A stretch of DNA of 47,112 nt from Legionella quateirensis. Its GTDB lineage: Bacteria > Pseudomonadota > Gammaproteobacteria > Legionellales > Legionellaceae. Below are positions 16,183 to 25,960 of this stretch, one piece after another. Every line of letters starts with the position of its first letter. Within the stretch, counting starts at the first letter, position 1. Made by a program: the position numbers and the translations under genes. The stretch covers positions 419,207-466,318 of the forward strand of contig NZ_LNYR01000012.1 of the NCBI RefSeq assembly GCF_001467955.1, in the 5' to 3' direction. Below the pieces are notes generated by a model. It saw nothing but the letters and a program-made list of their open reading frames with translations. It was not told the DNA's origin and did no database searches.

Positions 16183-19100
16183 ATGAACAAAAATCCAATT
16201 TCTTCAGTTTTGAACGTTATAGGTTCAATTTTTACGAATGTATTCGGTAAATTGAACTGGAATAGCCCTCCATGGTTGGTCAACCTACATCAAAAAGCAC
16301 AAAAATCACCCAAGACGTTTTGGGGGACATCCTTAATCATTGTCGCTTTAATCTGTACAGGCTCCTATGCAACCTATTGGTATAAAAACCTGCCTAAGCC
16401 TGTTTATACTACGGCATCGATTACGATACCTGATATCACTGCAAATGAAGAAACACTAGTACCTAATAATCTTATCATCGATTTTGGTATCAGAACCAAT
16501 GAATTCATTACGCAATCTGTGGCTCCAATCAACTTGATAGGAAAAACCGTTACAGAAGGTATAGAAATGACTCCAGCAATGCCTGGTGAGTGGAGTTGGA
16601 ATAGTGACAGTCAATTGGTGTTTATTCCCTCTGAAGACTGGCCTGCAGATCAAAAATACACCATCCATTTTGCTAAAAACTTCTTTTCGACCAATACAAA
16701 AATGGAACACTATGATGTCTCTTTTTCAACAAAACCTTTTGAAGCGTCCATCTCTGAATTAAGATTTTACCAGGATCCAGTTAACTCCGAAAATAGAACA
16801 GCAGAAGCTACCCTGCAATTTAATTTTCCAGTCAACCCGGAAAGTCTTGAAAAAAACACTGTTTTAACACTTCAGGATAACCAACAAGGCTCTACAACTA
16901 AAGGCGGCGAACCTGTTAAATTCAACTACACTTATGATGAGCACAAACGTATAGCCTATCTGCATTCTGAAAATATAAAAATCAAAAAAAATGCACAATT
17001 AGTAATTTTAACTTTAGATAAAAATGTAGCCTCTTCAACCAACTCAGCAACACTTAAATCTAAATTGGACTCAAGCCTGCTCATTCCCGATGCGAGCAAC
17101 TTCCTCAAAGTACTTTCAGCATCAGCGTCTATCATCAGAAATGAAAAAGATCGACCTGAACAGGTCCTTACGGTAGAAACAAGCCTGGGCGTGAATGAAA
17201 ATGACTTCAATAAATCGGTTCACGTGTATTTGCTTCCACAAGATTATCCAGCTACCTCTTTAGAAGCGGCCAAAACCAATTATCAATGGCAGAATCCAGG
17301 AGAAGTAACCAATAGCATCCTCTCTCTGGCCACCCCTTTATCGAAAGTAGACATACCATCAGAGCAAAATTACTCAACACTGCACAGTTTCAAATTTGCA
17401 GCACAAACTCCTCGATATATCTATATAAAAATAGATAAGGGAATGAAAGGATTTGGTGATTTCACCTTAAACACTGATTATTCAGCCGTTATCGCAGTTC
17501 CAGAATACCCAAAAGAAATCAGTTTTCTTCATAAAGGATCTTTGTTAGCTTTGGCAGGAGAGAAAAAATTATCCGTCCTCATTCGTGGTGTGCCCGCTGT
17601 AAAGTTTGACTTTGCCCGAGTATTACCTGACAACATCAATCAATTGGTTACACAAACTCAAGGAGATTTTAATAATCCCTACTTCATTAACCCAACGTTC
17701 AATCAGCAGAATATCAGCCAGATCTTTTCGGATATTCAACAATTTGATAGCAGCGATTTAACCAAGCAACAATATACCGCTCTTGATTTAAGTAAGTATC
17801 TAACTGTCAATGCCGATGCTGTTGGTCCACAGGGTCTCTTTTTATTACAGGCAACTGGATGGGATGTTGCTAATAAATATGCCCTTGATGTAAAAGCCAG
17901 TCGTTTAATCTTAATTACTGATATGGGAATGATAGTAAAAGATAACAACGATGGAACTCATGATGTTTTTATTAACTCCATCACTCAGGGAACTCCAGTA
18001 ACTGGAGCCACAGTCACGATATTAGGTAAAAATGGTTTACCTATATTGACCCGGATCAGTGATGATCAAGGTCGAGTTAACTTCCCATCTTTGAAGGATT
18101 TTGTGGAAGACAGAGAACCTATCGTTTACCTTGCTAGCCTCAATAACGATGTTTCGTTTATTCCATACAGTAATTACAACCGACAATTGAACTTTTCCAA
18201 ATTTGATATAGGCGGTATCTATACCTACAATCAGGATTTACAAAGCTTAAGCGCTTATTTATTCTCAGATAGAGGTATTTACAGACCTGGTGACACAGTC
18301 CATGTGGGCATGATAGTCAAACAAGCCTATGCTCAGGCACAACCAGCAGGTCTTCCCTTACAGGCAACCATTGTCGACTCACGGGGAACAACAATAAAAG
18401 ATGAACACTTGATCCTGAATGATACCGGGTATATGGAACTTGATTTCACTACCTCACAAACCTCCCCTACGGGACAATATATGGTCAATCTGTTTCTCGT
18501 AAAAGATGGACATCCACAGAATCTTTTAGGTTCTACAAGTATTAATGTTTCGGAGTTTCAACCTGACAGGATGCGGATAAGCTCAAATCTGACTCCCAAA
18601 CCCCTGGATGGCTGGAGTTCTCCCGATAATTTGAAAGCGCATGTCAGCCTCTGGAATTTATATGGTGCTCCTGCAACAGATAGAAAGATCAGTGCAAAAA
18701 TTTTGTTGACCCCACAGGAAATTGATTTTGATGACTATCCAGACTATGTCTTCGCAGATCCACTGTTCGACCCCAAAAAACCGCCAAAGGTTTTTACGGA
18801 ATCCCTGCCTGATGTAACAACCAATGATAAAGGGGATGCAGAATTTGATTTAAATCTTGACCGATTTGACAAGGCAACATATAAACTGACCTTTTTTGCC
18901 GAAGGTTTTGAAGCAGAAGGCGGTCGAAGTGTAACCACTCAGTCAAAAGCCTTAATAAGCCCTCTCGCCTATTTTATTGGATACAAACCTGATGGTGATT
19001 TATCGTTTATCAAACAAAATGGTACCAGAACGATAAACTATATAGCCATTAATCCTCAATTAACCAAGGAAGAAGTTAAGGATTTAAAAATTCAGCTCGT

Positions 19101-21942
19101 TTCGTTACATCCAGTGACAACCCTGATTAAAAAAGCGGATGGTACCTATCAATATCAATCCATTATTCAGTCAACTGTTATCAGCACAGAACCGTTTACT
19201 GTAAATGAACAAGGAACTGATTATTCCTTACCAACACAACAGATTGGTGATTATTCATTAAATATTCTTGATAAAGACAATACTGTACTGAGCCAATTAA
19301 AATTCAGTATCGTAGGGTCAAGCCAGCAGCCTCTTGCTAAAAATGCAGAGTTATCAATAAAACTGAATAAAGAAGAATATCTCGCTAATGATGATATTGA
19401 AATTCAGATTACCGCTCCCTACACAGGTTCAGGCTTAATCACCATTGAGCGAGATAAGGTTTATGCAACACAATGGTTTAAAACTGAAACAACAAACTCA
19501 GTGCAGACTATTCATATTCCAGCAGACTTCCAAGGAAATGGGTACATCAATGTCGCATTCGTTCGGGACTGGGAATCTCCAGAATTATTTATCAGCCCGC
19601 TAAGCTACAGCGTAGTCCCTTTCACAGTGAACCATGATAATCATGATATTAAAATAGAACTGAACACACCTAAGGTTGTTCGTCCTGGCGAAACCTTAAC
19701 TATTGACTATCATACGGATAAACCCGGAAAAATCATCGTCTATGCAGTTGATGAAGGAATTTTACAGGTTGGAAGATACATTACCCCTGATCCCCTGTCT
19801 TTCTTTTTTCAAAAGCATGCTTTGGAAGTATTTACTCAGCAAACAGTCGATCAAATCCTGCCTAAATTTATACAGGATAGAGAGTTGTCTGCTGCGGGAG
19901 GAGATGATGGCGAAGCAGATTTAGCCAGCCGTCTCAATCCATTCAAAAGAAAAACTGATTTACCTGTAGTCTACTGGTCAGGAATCATTGATACGGACAC
20001 AACCAGTCGTCAGTTAACTTATCAGGTTCCCAATTATTTTAATGGGTCAATAAAAGTTATGGCTGTAGCTGTTTCGGCGGATTCTGTTGGCGCAAATGAT
20101 GCTACATCAGAAGTCAGAGGTGATTTTATTATCAATCCCAATGTACCTACGTTTGTTGCACCCGGTGACGAATTTGAAATCAGCTCCAGTGTCGCAAATA
20201 ATATCAAGGACTCCGGTGACCATACTAAAATTACCGTCAGTTTAACTGCTGCGTCTGAACTTGAAATTATTGGTGATGCCCAACAGACCTTGGAAATCAG
20301 AGAAGGACATGAACAATCAGTGCACTTTAAATTGCGTGCAAAATCAGCATTGGGTGCTTCCAAGGTTACTTTTACAGCCAGTGCCGGTGATAAAACCAGC
20401 TCAATGGATGCAACGCTGAGTGTAAGACCAGCAACACCGTTCTTTACTCATATAGAGAGCGGTCAATCCAAAGACGCTGCAAAAACTCTGGATATCATGC
20501 AAACCCTGTATCCGGAATATCGTACTGTTGATGCGACAATGTCGACGAGTCCATTAATTCTTGTATTTGGATTGCAGCGTTATCTGGATAATTACCCTTA
20601 CGGTTGTACTGAACAGTTAACCAGTAAAGCCTTGCCTTTAATTGCAATGAACAGTCAAAGCTGGTTTACCAAGGACAGCAGTCAAATAAATGAAAAGGTG
20701 AATACGACCATTCAAATGTTGAGCCAAAGGCAAATGTCCAATGGTGGATTTAGTTATTGGCCAGGATTGGGAGATAATCAAGGCAACACGTTCGCGTCAG
20801 TCTATGCCATGCACTTTTTGACTGAAGCCCGAGGCCAAGGATTCAATGTTCCGAATGAACTATTCTTTAATGGCATTAATTATCTGAAGGAACTGGCCAG
20901 CCAAAATGTCTCTGATATGGATGCGGCACGAATTCAAGCTTATGCCATCTACATTTTAACCAGGAATGAGATTGTGACAACCAATTATCTGGCGAATCTG
21001 CAACTGTACTTACAAAAGGACAGTTCTCAAGCCTGGAAAAAAGACATCACTGCAGTCTATATTGCTGGAGCCTATCAAATACTGAAAAGCTATAATGATG
21101 CATCTCGCTTAATTAGTCTGTACCAACCGCAAAACAAGAAACCTTATGATACAGATTTCTATGACAGCAATATTGCAGACGCACAATATTTATACATTGT
21201 AGCAAAACACTTCCCTAACCTGTTGTCCCAGGTGGGTGATAAATTATTAATGCAATTGGTGCAAGCGATAAGTAATGATGACATCAATACAATATTGTCC
21301 GGTTATGCAAGCCTGGCTCTGGCAGCTTATCCTCAGGTGGATTCAACCACTACACCGACCCTGTCGATCAGCGAACTTTTGATAAATAATCAAACCAAGT
21401 CCATACCGGCTGAACAAGCTAATTATCAAAAACTGGCTATAGACTCTGACGTCAAACAAATCAGCTTTAATAATCCTGATAAGCTCACGTTCTTTTATCA
21501 ACTGGTACAGGCAGGCTTTGATAAAAAGCTCCCTTCAACGCCTTTAAAACAAGGTATGGAACTCTATCGGGAATATCGAGATGATAAAGGGAATGTGATT
21601 CAGTCAGTAGCATTGGGAAGCGAAATTGAGGTTCATATCCAAATTCGCTCTCTGGATGACAATTATCACTCTAATATTGTAATTGAAGATCTGCTGCCTG
21701 GTGGATTTGAGGTGGTTAGAGACTCTGTCAAAACAGACACTATGGATTATTCTGACGCCCGAGAAGACAGAGTGAATTACTTTGGAAGTATCGACTCTAC
21801 TGCCAAAGAAATAGTATACAAAATCAAGGCAGTCAATCCTGGAAAATACATCGTTCCTCCTGCTTTTGCAGAATCAATGTATAATCCCATGATTAAAGCT
21901 CAAGGCGCTGCCTCTGAAATTACAGTCACGAATGGTGATTAG
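16183..21942 (+). CDS. Bacterial alpha-2-macroglobulin (periplasmic protease trap)
   Basis: A 1919-aa protein of the bacterial alpha-2-macroglobulin family (YfhM-like), thought to trap attacking proteases in the periplasm. An N-terminal membrane segment (WGTSLIIVALICTGSYATYWY, residues 47-67) has no lipobox, so it is anchored as a helix and not as a lipoprotein as in E. coli. A series of MG-type beta domains follows. The thioester motif PYGCTEQ is intact, with Cys1475 and the Gln needed for the thioester. An alpha-helical thioester domain and a C-terminal receptor-like domain follow. It is longer than the roughly 1650-aa E. coli protein. The ATG at 16183 is preceded by GGGA at about 12 nt; the upstream GTG at 16165 has no ribosome-binding site. 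A clear terminator follows. Confidence 0.95.
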   Translation: MNKNPISSVLNVIGSIFTNVFGKLNWNSPPWLVNLHQKAQKSPKTFWGTSLIIVALICTGSYATYWYKNLPKPVYTTASITIPDITANEETLVPNNLIIDFGIRTNEFITQSVAPINLIGKTVTEGIEMTPAMPGEWSWNSDSQLVFIPSEDWPADQKYTIHFAKNFFSTNTKMEHYDVSFSTKPFEASISELRFYQDPVNSENRTAEATLQFNFPVNPESLEKNTVLTLQDNQQGSTTKGGEPVKFNYTYDEHKRIAYLHSENIKIKKNAQLVILTLDKNVASSTNSATLKSKLDSSLLIPDASNFLKVLSASASIIRNEKDRPEQVLTVETSLGVNENDFNKSVHVYLLPQDYPATSLEAAKTNYQWQNPGEVTNSILSLATPLSKVDIPSEQNYSTLHSFKFAAQTPRYIYIKIDKGMKGFGDFTLNTDYSAVIAVPEYPKEISFLHKGSLLALAGEKKLSVLIRGVPAVKFDFARVLPDNINQLVTQTQGDFNNPYFINPTFNQQNISQIFSDIQQFDSSDLTKQQYTALDLSKYLTVNADAVGPQGLFLLQATGWDVANKYALDVKASRLILITDMGMIVKDNNDGTHDVFINSITQGTPVTGATVTILGKNGLPILTRISDDQGRVNFPSLKDFVEDREPIVYLASLNNDVSFIPYSNYNRQLNFSKFDIGGIYTYNQDLQSLSAYLFSDRGIYRPGDTVHVGMIVKQAYAQAQPAGLPLQATIVDSRGTTIKDEHLILNDTGYMELDFTTSQTSPTGQYMVNLFLVKDGHPQNLLGSTSINVSEFQPDRMRISSNLTPKPLDGWSSPDNLKAHVSLWNLYGAPATDRKISAKILLTPQEIDFDDYPDYVFADPLFDPKKPPKVFTESLPDVTTNDKGDAEFDLNLDRFDKATYKLTFFAEGFEAEGGRSVTTQSKALISPLAYFIGYKPDGDLSFIKQNGTRTINYIAINPQLTKEEVKDLKIQLVSLHPVTTLIKKADGTYQYQSIIQSTVISTEPFTVNEQGTDYSLPTQQIGDYSLNILDKDNTVLSQLKFSIVGSSQQPLAKNAELSIKLNKEEYLANDDIEIQITAPYTGSGLITIERDKVYATQWFKTETTNSVQTIHIPADFQGNGYINVAFVRDWESPELFISPLSYSVVPFTVNHDNHDIKIELNTPKVVRPGETLTIDYHTDKPGKIIVYAVDEGILQVGRYITPDPLSFFFQKHALEVFTQQTVDQILPKFIQDRELSAAGGDDGEADLASRLNPFKRKTDLPVVYWSGIIDTDTTSRQLTYQVPNYFNGSIKVMAVAVSADSVGANDATSEVRGDFIINPNVPTFVAPGDEFEISSSVANNIKDSGDHTKITVSLTAASELEIIGDAQQTLEIREGHEQSVHFKLRAKSALGASKVTFTASAGDKTSSMDATLSVRPATPFFTHIESGQSKDAAKTLDIMQTLYPEYRTVDATMSTSPLILVFGLQRYLDNYPYGCTEQLTSKALPLIAMNSQSWFTKDSSQINEKVNTTIQMLSQRQMSNGGFSYWPGLGDNQGNTFASVYAMHFLTEARGQGFNVPNELFFNGINYLKELASQNVSDMDAARIQAYAIYILTRNEIVTTNYLANLQLYLQKDSSQAWKKDITAVYIAGAYQILKSYNDASRLISLYQPQNKKPYDTDFYDSNIADAQYLYIVAKHFPNLLSQVGDKLLMQLVQAISNDDINTILSGYASLALAAYPQVDSTTTPTLSISELLINNQTKSIPAEQANYQKLAIDSDVKQISFNNPDKLTFFYQLVQAGFDKKLPSTPLKQGMELYREYRDDKGNVIQSVALGSEIEVHIQIRSLDDNYHSNIVIEDLLPGGFEVVRDSVKTDTMDYSDAREDRVNYFGSIDSTAKEIVYKIKAVNPGKYIVPPAFAESMYNPMIKAQGAASEITVTNGD

Positions 21943-21953
21943 TTAAGTATCTT

Positions 21954-21985
21954 ATGGTGGGTTTCTACCCACCATATTTAATTTG
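21954..21985 (+). terminator. Intrinsic terminator of the alpha-2-macroglobulin gene
   Basis: ATGGTGGGT (21954-21962), loop TTCT, ACCCACCAT (21967-21975), then ATTTAATTTG. The stem of nine pairs starts 11 nt after the stop codon. The T-rich tail is interrupted but adequate. Confidence 0.8.
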
Positions 21986-22368
21986 AATCGTCCTGTGTTC
22001 CTTGCTTCGCTCAGGCTGGATACTAAGTCATTCCCTCATTGTTCTAGTGAGGTAAATTATCTACTATTTGGTATAAGTTTTCGTCTTTGCGAACGAAGTG
22101 AAGCAATCCAGAAAACAGTTCCAATAAAGCTCCGTTGTGGATTGCTTCGCGTTGCTCGCAATGACGGATATTTATTTGAATCGTCCTGCGTTCCTCGCTT
22201 CGTTCAGGCTGGGGACTAAGTCATTCCCTCATTGTTCTAGTGAGGTAAATTATCTACTATTTGGTATAAGTTTTCGTCTTTGCGAACGAAGTGAAGCAAT
22301 CCAGAACACAGTTCCAATAAAGCTCCGTTGTGGATTGCTTCGCGTTGCTCGCAATGAGGGGTATTTAT
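21983..22368. repeat. 193-bp tandem duplication carrying a GAAGCAATCC palindrome
   Basis: The segment beginning AATCGTCCTG at 21986 recurs at 22179, and the palindrome start CGTCTTTGCG at 22082 recurs at 22275. Both are offset by exactly 193. Each unit holds an imperfect palindrome from CGTCTTTGCGAACGAAGTG to GTTGCTCGCAATGA. Predicted ORFs of 70-79 aa here are repeat translations and are not called. Confidence 0.9.
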
Positions 22369-22640
22369 CGCAATGAGGGGTATTTATGTGGCCATTAAGA
22401 ATAAACCTTCGTCATTGCGAACAAAGTGAAGCAATCCAGAACACAGTTCCAATAAAGCTCCTTTCTGGATTGCTTCGCGTTGCTCGCAATGACGGGTATT
22501 TATCGCAATGACGGGTATTTATGTGGCCATTAAGAATAAACGTTCGTCTTTGCGAACGAAGTGAAGCAATCCAGAACACAGTTCCAAAACAGCTCCGTTG
22601 TGGATTGCTTCGCGTTGCTCGCAATGACGGGTATTTATAG
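22357..22640. repeat. 135-bp tandem duplication, third and fourth palindrome copies
   Basis: The palindromes at 22410-22495 and 22545-22630 lie 135 bp apart and share the flanks GGGTATTTATCGCAATGA and TGTGGCCATTAAGAATAAA. With the previous entry this makes four copies of the same hairpin in 550 bp, made by two successive duplications of different length. There is no gene in 21943-22703. Confidence 0.9.
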
Positions 22641-22703
22641 GACCATTAAAAATTCAATAACTACATTTCCGGCGTAATAAATAATGAGGAGATTACTTAG
22701 TCC

Positions 22704-23513
22704 TCAGCCCGAACCTTTCGAGGAGAAACTCTGTTTTATTTTTGTGGATTTTAATGGCAAACAACGCCCTTCTTCAATTTTTATTTCTGAAAATGAAATC
22801 GTATCTTTTGCAAATACAACAATTGAAGATTGATTTGTGCCATAGCCATACTCAGGTATATTAATAAAGATAGAACTTAATAACTGTTCTAGATGGGTTT
22901 CAATACCTGTGTCAGGTAATAGATGTTCTGGCGAATTAATGGTGTCAAATAAGATGGGATAAAGTAGTTCACTTACTTGCTCTGGTTCAGTACAAGCAAT
23001 CAGTTTAGTTTTTATATTTCTAAATAATTCTTTTGCTCTGGTCACCTTATACCATGAAGTATCCAGCAAATGATTACTAAGTCCATATAGTCCGGAAGAT
23101 AATATTTTTACCTCACCGGATACATTGGAATAATAATAAACATGGTGCATAGTCCCAACTAACAAATTAAATGGATTATATTGATCAGCGGATAACTTGA
23201 TTTTATCTATATAATCTTCTGGTGAAATCCGTTCACTTTCCAATAAATAGTGTGCAACTAATTGCCCGCGAGATCTCGTTGATGGCTGATACATGCTCGG
23301 GTTTCTGTAGTTGGTAACCAAAGAAAAACTTCCCATTCCATGCACACCTAACCAGGTTCCGTTTCCGACCAGATCCCTGCCTGAATAGATGTTTGGATTC
23401 TCATGCCAATAATCTGCCGTCAAACTGGGTCGTTTATAAAACTCATCTCTATTAGAAATTATGATTAATGGAAATAAAGGATGTTGATCAATGGCGATTA
23501 ATGCGAGACACAT
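22704..23513 (-). CDS. NRDE family protein (TANGO2-like)
   Basis: A 269-aa protein beginning MCLALIAIDQHP, with the family's Cys2. SNRDEFYKRP near 20-29 carries the NRDE signature, followed by SGRDLVGNGTWLGVHGMGSFSLVTNYRNP near 43-71. TANGO2-family proteins are widespread in bacteria and eukaryotes. The fold resembles Ntn hydrolases, and the mammalian protein has been linked to Golgi organisation, haem and lipid handling; the bacterial role is not established. There is no signal peptide. GAG lies close upstream of the ATG. It is monocistronic, flanked by a repeat block downstream and a hairpin upstream. Confidence 0.9.
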   Translation of the reverse strand: MCLALIAIDQHPLFPLIIISNRDEFYKRPSLTADYWHENPNIYSGRDLVGNGTWLGVHGMGSFSLVTNYRNPSMYQPSTRSRGQLVAHYLLESERISPEDYIDKIKLSADQYNPFNLLVGTMHHVYYYSNVSGEVKILSSGLYGLSNHLLDTSWYKVTRAKELFRNIKTKLIACTEPEQVSELLYPILFDTINSPEHLLPDTGIETHLEQLLSSIFINIPEYGYGTNQSSIVVFAKDTISFSEIKIEEGRCLPLKSTKIKQSFSSKGSG

Positions 23514-23621
23514 ATACTACTCAATTATTTTAAATCTATAGATATAGCATTATGTCAAAACAGGAACTATGTCAATTTCATAGAAAGAAACCATGCCTTC
23601 TTTCATAATTTTTAAAGAATT

Positions 23622-23650
23622 GGTCACCGTACCATGTTTTCTCGGTGACC
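23622..23650 (-). terminator. Hairpin, probable terminator of the 155-aa gene
   Basis: GGTCACCG (23622-23629) pairs with CGGTGACC (23643-23650) around a 13-nt loop. Read on the minus strand it is followed by AATTCTTTAAAAA. A second inverted repeat, GGATGTGCAA at 23707-23716 with TTGCACATCC at 23740-23749, lies between it and the stop codon. Confidence 0.55.
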
Positions 23651-23770
23651 TTCTTCTTGGACATCCTCATGATTCTATTTATCTGGGTCTCTAACCATCA
23701 ATCCAGGGATGTGCAAAATTCATTTCATCTTAATGAGTATTGCACATCCTTTGACTGCACAAAAACTGTT

Positions 23771-24238
23771 TTATGGACATTTTGTGCCATTGTTGGTTGT
23801 GAGTTCCAAATCCTCATCTGAGTCTCGTGTCTTCAAGTATTCTCGATACTCCTGTCGGGAGTTAATTTTTTCCTCTAATAAATATTCTGTTAGTAGTTTT
23901 AGAGACTGGCTTTCTTCATCAAATAATTGAATGGCTTTTTGGTAGTTTTCAATACTTTTGATACCGATACTTAGTATCTCTTTAACGGAATCAGGCTGGA
24001 AGATCACCTTGTCAAAAGTTAAGCCTTGTATTAAGAAAGCCAAAGCCGTATCTTCATTTTCACTGGCACAAATATCTTCCATATCTAAGTCTGAAATCCA
24101 GGATGTCAGCTCACTCCAACGCGCTTTATCCTGACTTATTTCCATTAGTTCAGATTGAGCTTTAAGTGAAATAGCTGAATTAGCCTTTTGTTTTGCAACT
24201 TTATTAACACCGGAAAAAAAATCTAACTTATAGTTCAT
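23771..24238 (-). CDS. Small acidic hypothetical protein, Dot/Icm effector candidate
   Basis: A 155-aa helical, soluble protein of no family I recognise. AAGGAAA is well placed before the ATG. The C-terminal 25 residues, TRDSDEDLELTTNNGTKCP at the end, contain a dense acidic run about 10-17 residues from the terminus followed by small polar residues. This closely fits the E-block secretion signal of Legionella type IVB substrates. There is no signal peptide. The isolated gene with its own hairpin terminator also fits an effector. Function unknown. Confidence 0.7.
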   Translation of the reverse strand: MNYKLDFFSGVNKVAKQKANSAISLKAQSELMEISQDKARWSELTSWISDLDMEDICASENEDTALAFLIQGLTFDKVIFQPDSVKEILSIGIKSIENYQKAIQLFDEESQSLKLLTEYLLEEKINSRQEYREYLKTRDSDEDLELTTNNGTKCP

Positions 24239-24391
24239 GAAATTTCCTTGATAAAATAAAATACAAACATAAAATTAGACACCCATCGACAAACGCTCAT
24301 GAGGATCCAATCATAAACTGGTTGTAAATTATAAAGGCGTAAAACACAAAAGAACAGAATAAAGACAAAACTGCTGACCTGATCAAAACGC

Positions 24392-24424
24392 TGGAGGGGA
24401 TAGCACAGGATGTTATCCCCTCCA
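24392..24424 (-). terminator. Intrinsic terminator of the M64 peptidase gene
   Basis: TGGAGGGGATA (24392-24402) and TATCCCCTCCA (24414-24424) form an 11-bp GC-rich stem with an 11-nt loop. On the minus strand it is followed by GCGTTTTGATC. It lies 6 nt past the stop codon. Confidence 0.85.
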
Positions 24425-24429
24425 CCGAT

Positions 24430-25797
24430 TTATCCTAACCCTAAATCAAAATGAATCACATCCAGGATTCCCTTGGTACAGATATGACAAAACGACTCAT
24501 GCGATTCCATAACGCAATTCATGCCGGGTTTATGACTTAGTCCTTTTGAACTGGGAGAATCAGCGTAACCGCCTTGATAGGCTCCATAAACAGGAGGATT
24601 TGAGTGCCAATCACTGTATGGCGTTGGAATCATCACTTGCGGACTTAAAAACTCATTCCATTTTATAGCTGAATAAGTGGGTTCCTTTAAAAAAGTAATA
24701 TTTTGTGACCAGGGCTCATCCATATCCGCGGCAAATTCAAGCTCTGTACGGCCACCGCCTTCATACTCTTCATTAAGACCAAAAAAATGTCCAAATTCAT
24801 GCAATAAAATATAAATAAAATATTTGGAATTTCCTGCAGGTACCGCTGTATGAGACATATAGTTCCCCACACCCCAATAACGAGTACTGTTGACAAGAAC
24901 AATAGGATAATCATAAGGTGCGGAAGCTATTCCCTCACGAAATTTATTTTCCCGTGTCGGATACACAATGTGATACCAACGTCCAAAATTATCCCAATAC
25001 GGGTAGTACAATCCTAAAAATGAATTGAACTCTGGAACAGGAGTACCCAGATCCTCTGCTTCACCCAATTTAGTTTCAGACGGATTATATACTGCATAAA
25101 AATCCATATACTCAACACCAGGAAAACGAGCATCCAATAAGGCTTGAACCGATTTCACAGCATGCCGCCAGAACAAGGATTTTTCATCACGCGCATACCC
25201 TTCCGCATAAATATTAACTCTTAAGGAAGGACTCTTAGTCGCTCGCGCCAGCTCTTTGATCTCCAGTTCATTAAACACTCTATCTGCTGCCTTAAATTCA
25301 TCAGGGCTGATATTTTTTTCAACTACTTTTTCCATCTGACCTGACTGAGGGTTCTCAGCAAACAACTCAAAGATCATGTCTTCAGTTGGAAGGGGAAAAC
25401 GTAAATTAATGGCTCGGGCAAGTTTTCGGTATTCTTTACCTGTTCCAATAGAATCGAAATATATTGCTTCTCCGGTTTTACTGTTTTTCAAAATTCCCAG
25501 ATAACTACCCCACTTAGGTTTATGGATGCTTCGAGCCAATACAGCGGGTGTTCCGGAAGCCTCAATCACTAAACCACTTACTGCATAGAGTTCATCCTCT
25601 CCCAGCCAATCAACTTGAATTCGCAATACAGGAATACCTGATTGTCCAGTTACCGATTTCAATGAGGAGAGTTTAAGTTCAGGATGGCTCAAATGGGTGT
25701 ACCTGTTATCAGAGGGCACCTTATTCGGATCCCAATAGGGTTTTGCAGATACCCAATGAGCACTACACAATAAACAAATAATAATAAATAAACGCAT
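24430..25797 (-). CDS. Secreted M64-type (IgA peptidase-like) zinc metalloprotease
   Basis: A 455-aa protein with a signal peptide (1-18, ending VSA). The zinc site LLHEFGHFFGLNEEYEGGG at 331-349 has HEFGH (333-337) and the downstream EEY typical of peptidase family M64. An N-terminal beta domain (about 55-170) matches the M64 N-domain layout. The C-terminus has six closely spaced Cys/His residues (NCVMESHESFCHICTKG), likely a disulfide or metal-bound end as in other secreted members. AGGAGG precedes the ATG by about 12 nt. It is probably exported and released by type II secretion. The name IgA peptidase comes from Clostridium ramosum; IgA cleavage here is not implied. Confidence 0.9.
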   Translation of the reverse strand: MRLFIIICLLCSAHWVSAKPYWDPNKVPSDNRYTHLSHPELKLSSLKSVTGQSGIPVLRIQVDWLGEDELYAVSGLVIEASGTPAVLARSIHKPKWGSYLGILKNSKTGEAIYFDSIGTGKEYRKLARAINLRFPLPTEDMIFELFAENPQSGQMEKVVEKNISPDEFKAADRVFNELEIKELARATKSPSLRVNIYAEGYARDEKSLFWRHAVKSVQALLDARFPGVEYMDFYAVYNPSETKLGEAEDLGTPVPEFNSFLGLYYPYWDNFGRWYHIVYPTRENKFREGIASAPYDYPIVLVNSTRYWGVGNYMSHTAVPAGNSKYFIYILLHEFGHFFGLNEEYEGGGRTELEFAADMDEPWSQNITFLKEPTYSAIKWNEFLSPQVMIPTPYSDWHSNPPVYGAYQGGYADSPSSKGLSHKPGMNCVMESHESFCHICTKGILDVIHFDLGLG

Positions 25798-25871
25798 AAT
25801 AAGTTGTGCCTCCTTGTAAGTTGACCTAGTGAAACATAATACTCGAATACAAAATTGCTCTTAAACCAGGC

Positions 25872-25936
25872 TGTGTTGACAATTCATCAATTTATTCCCA
25901 ATGTCGCGAGACATCGAAATCGGAATTGTCAACACA
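25872..25936. mobile_element. MITE-like element, short form
   Basis: Perfect 14-bp terminal inverted repeats TGTGTTGACAATTC (25872-25885) and GAATTGTCAACACA (25923-25936) flank a core almost identical to that at 13590-13661. It lies between two secreted-enzyme genes on the minus strand. Confidence 0.9.
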
Positions 25937-25960
25937 CCCTATAAAGAGCGGTAATACTAA

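Noticed and set aside
21983..22624. 70-79-aa ORFs rich in LCERSEAIQ and LRVARN
   Set aside because: This is the typical translation of the GAAGCAATCC palindrome family, duplicated here.
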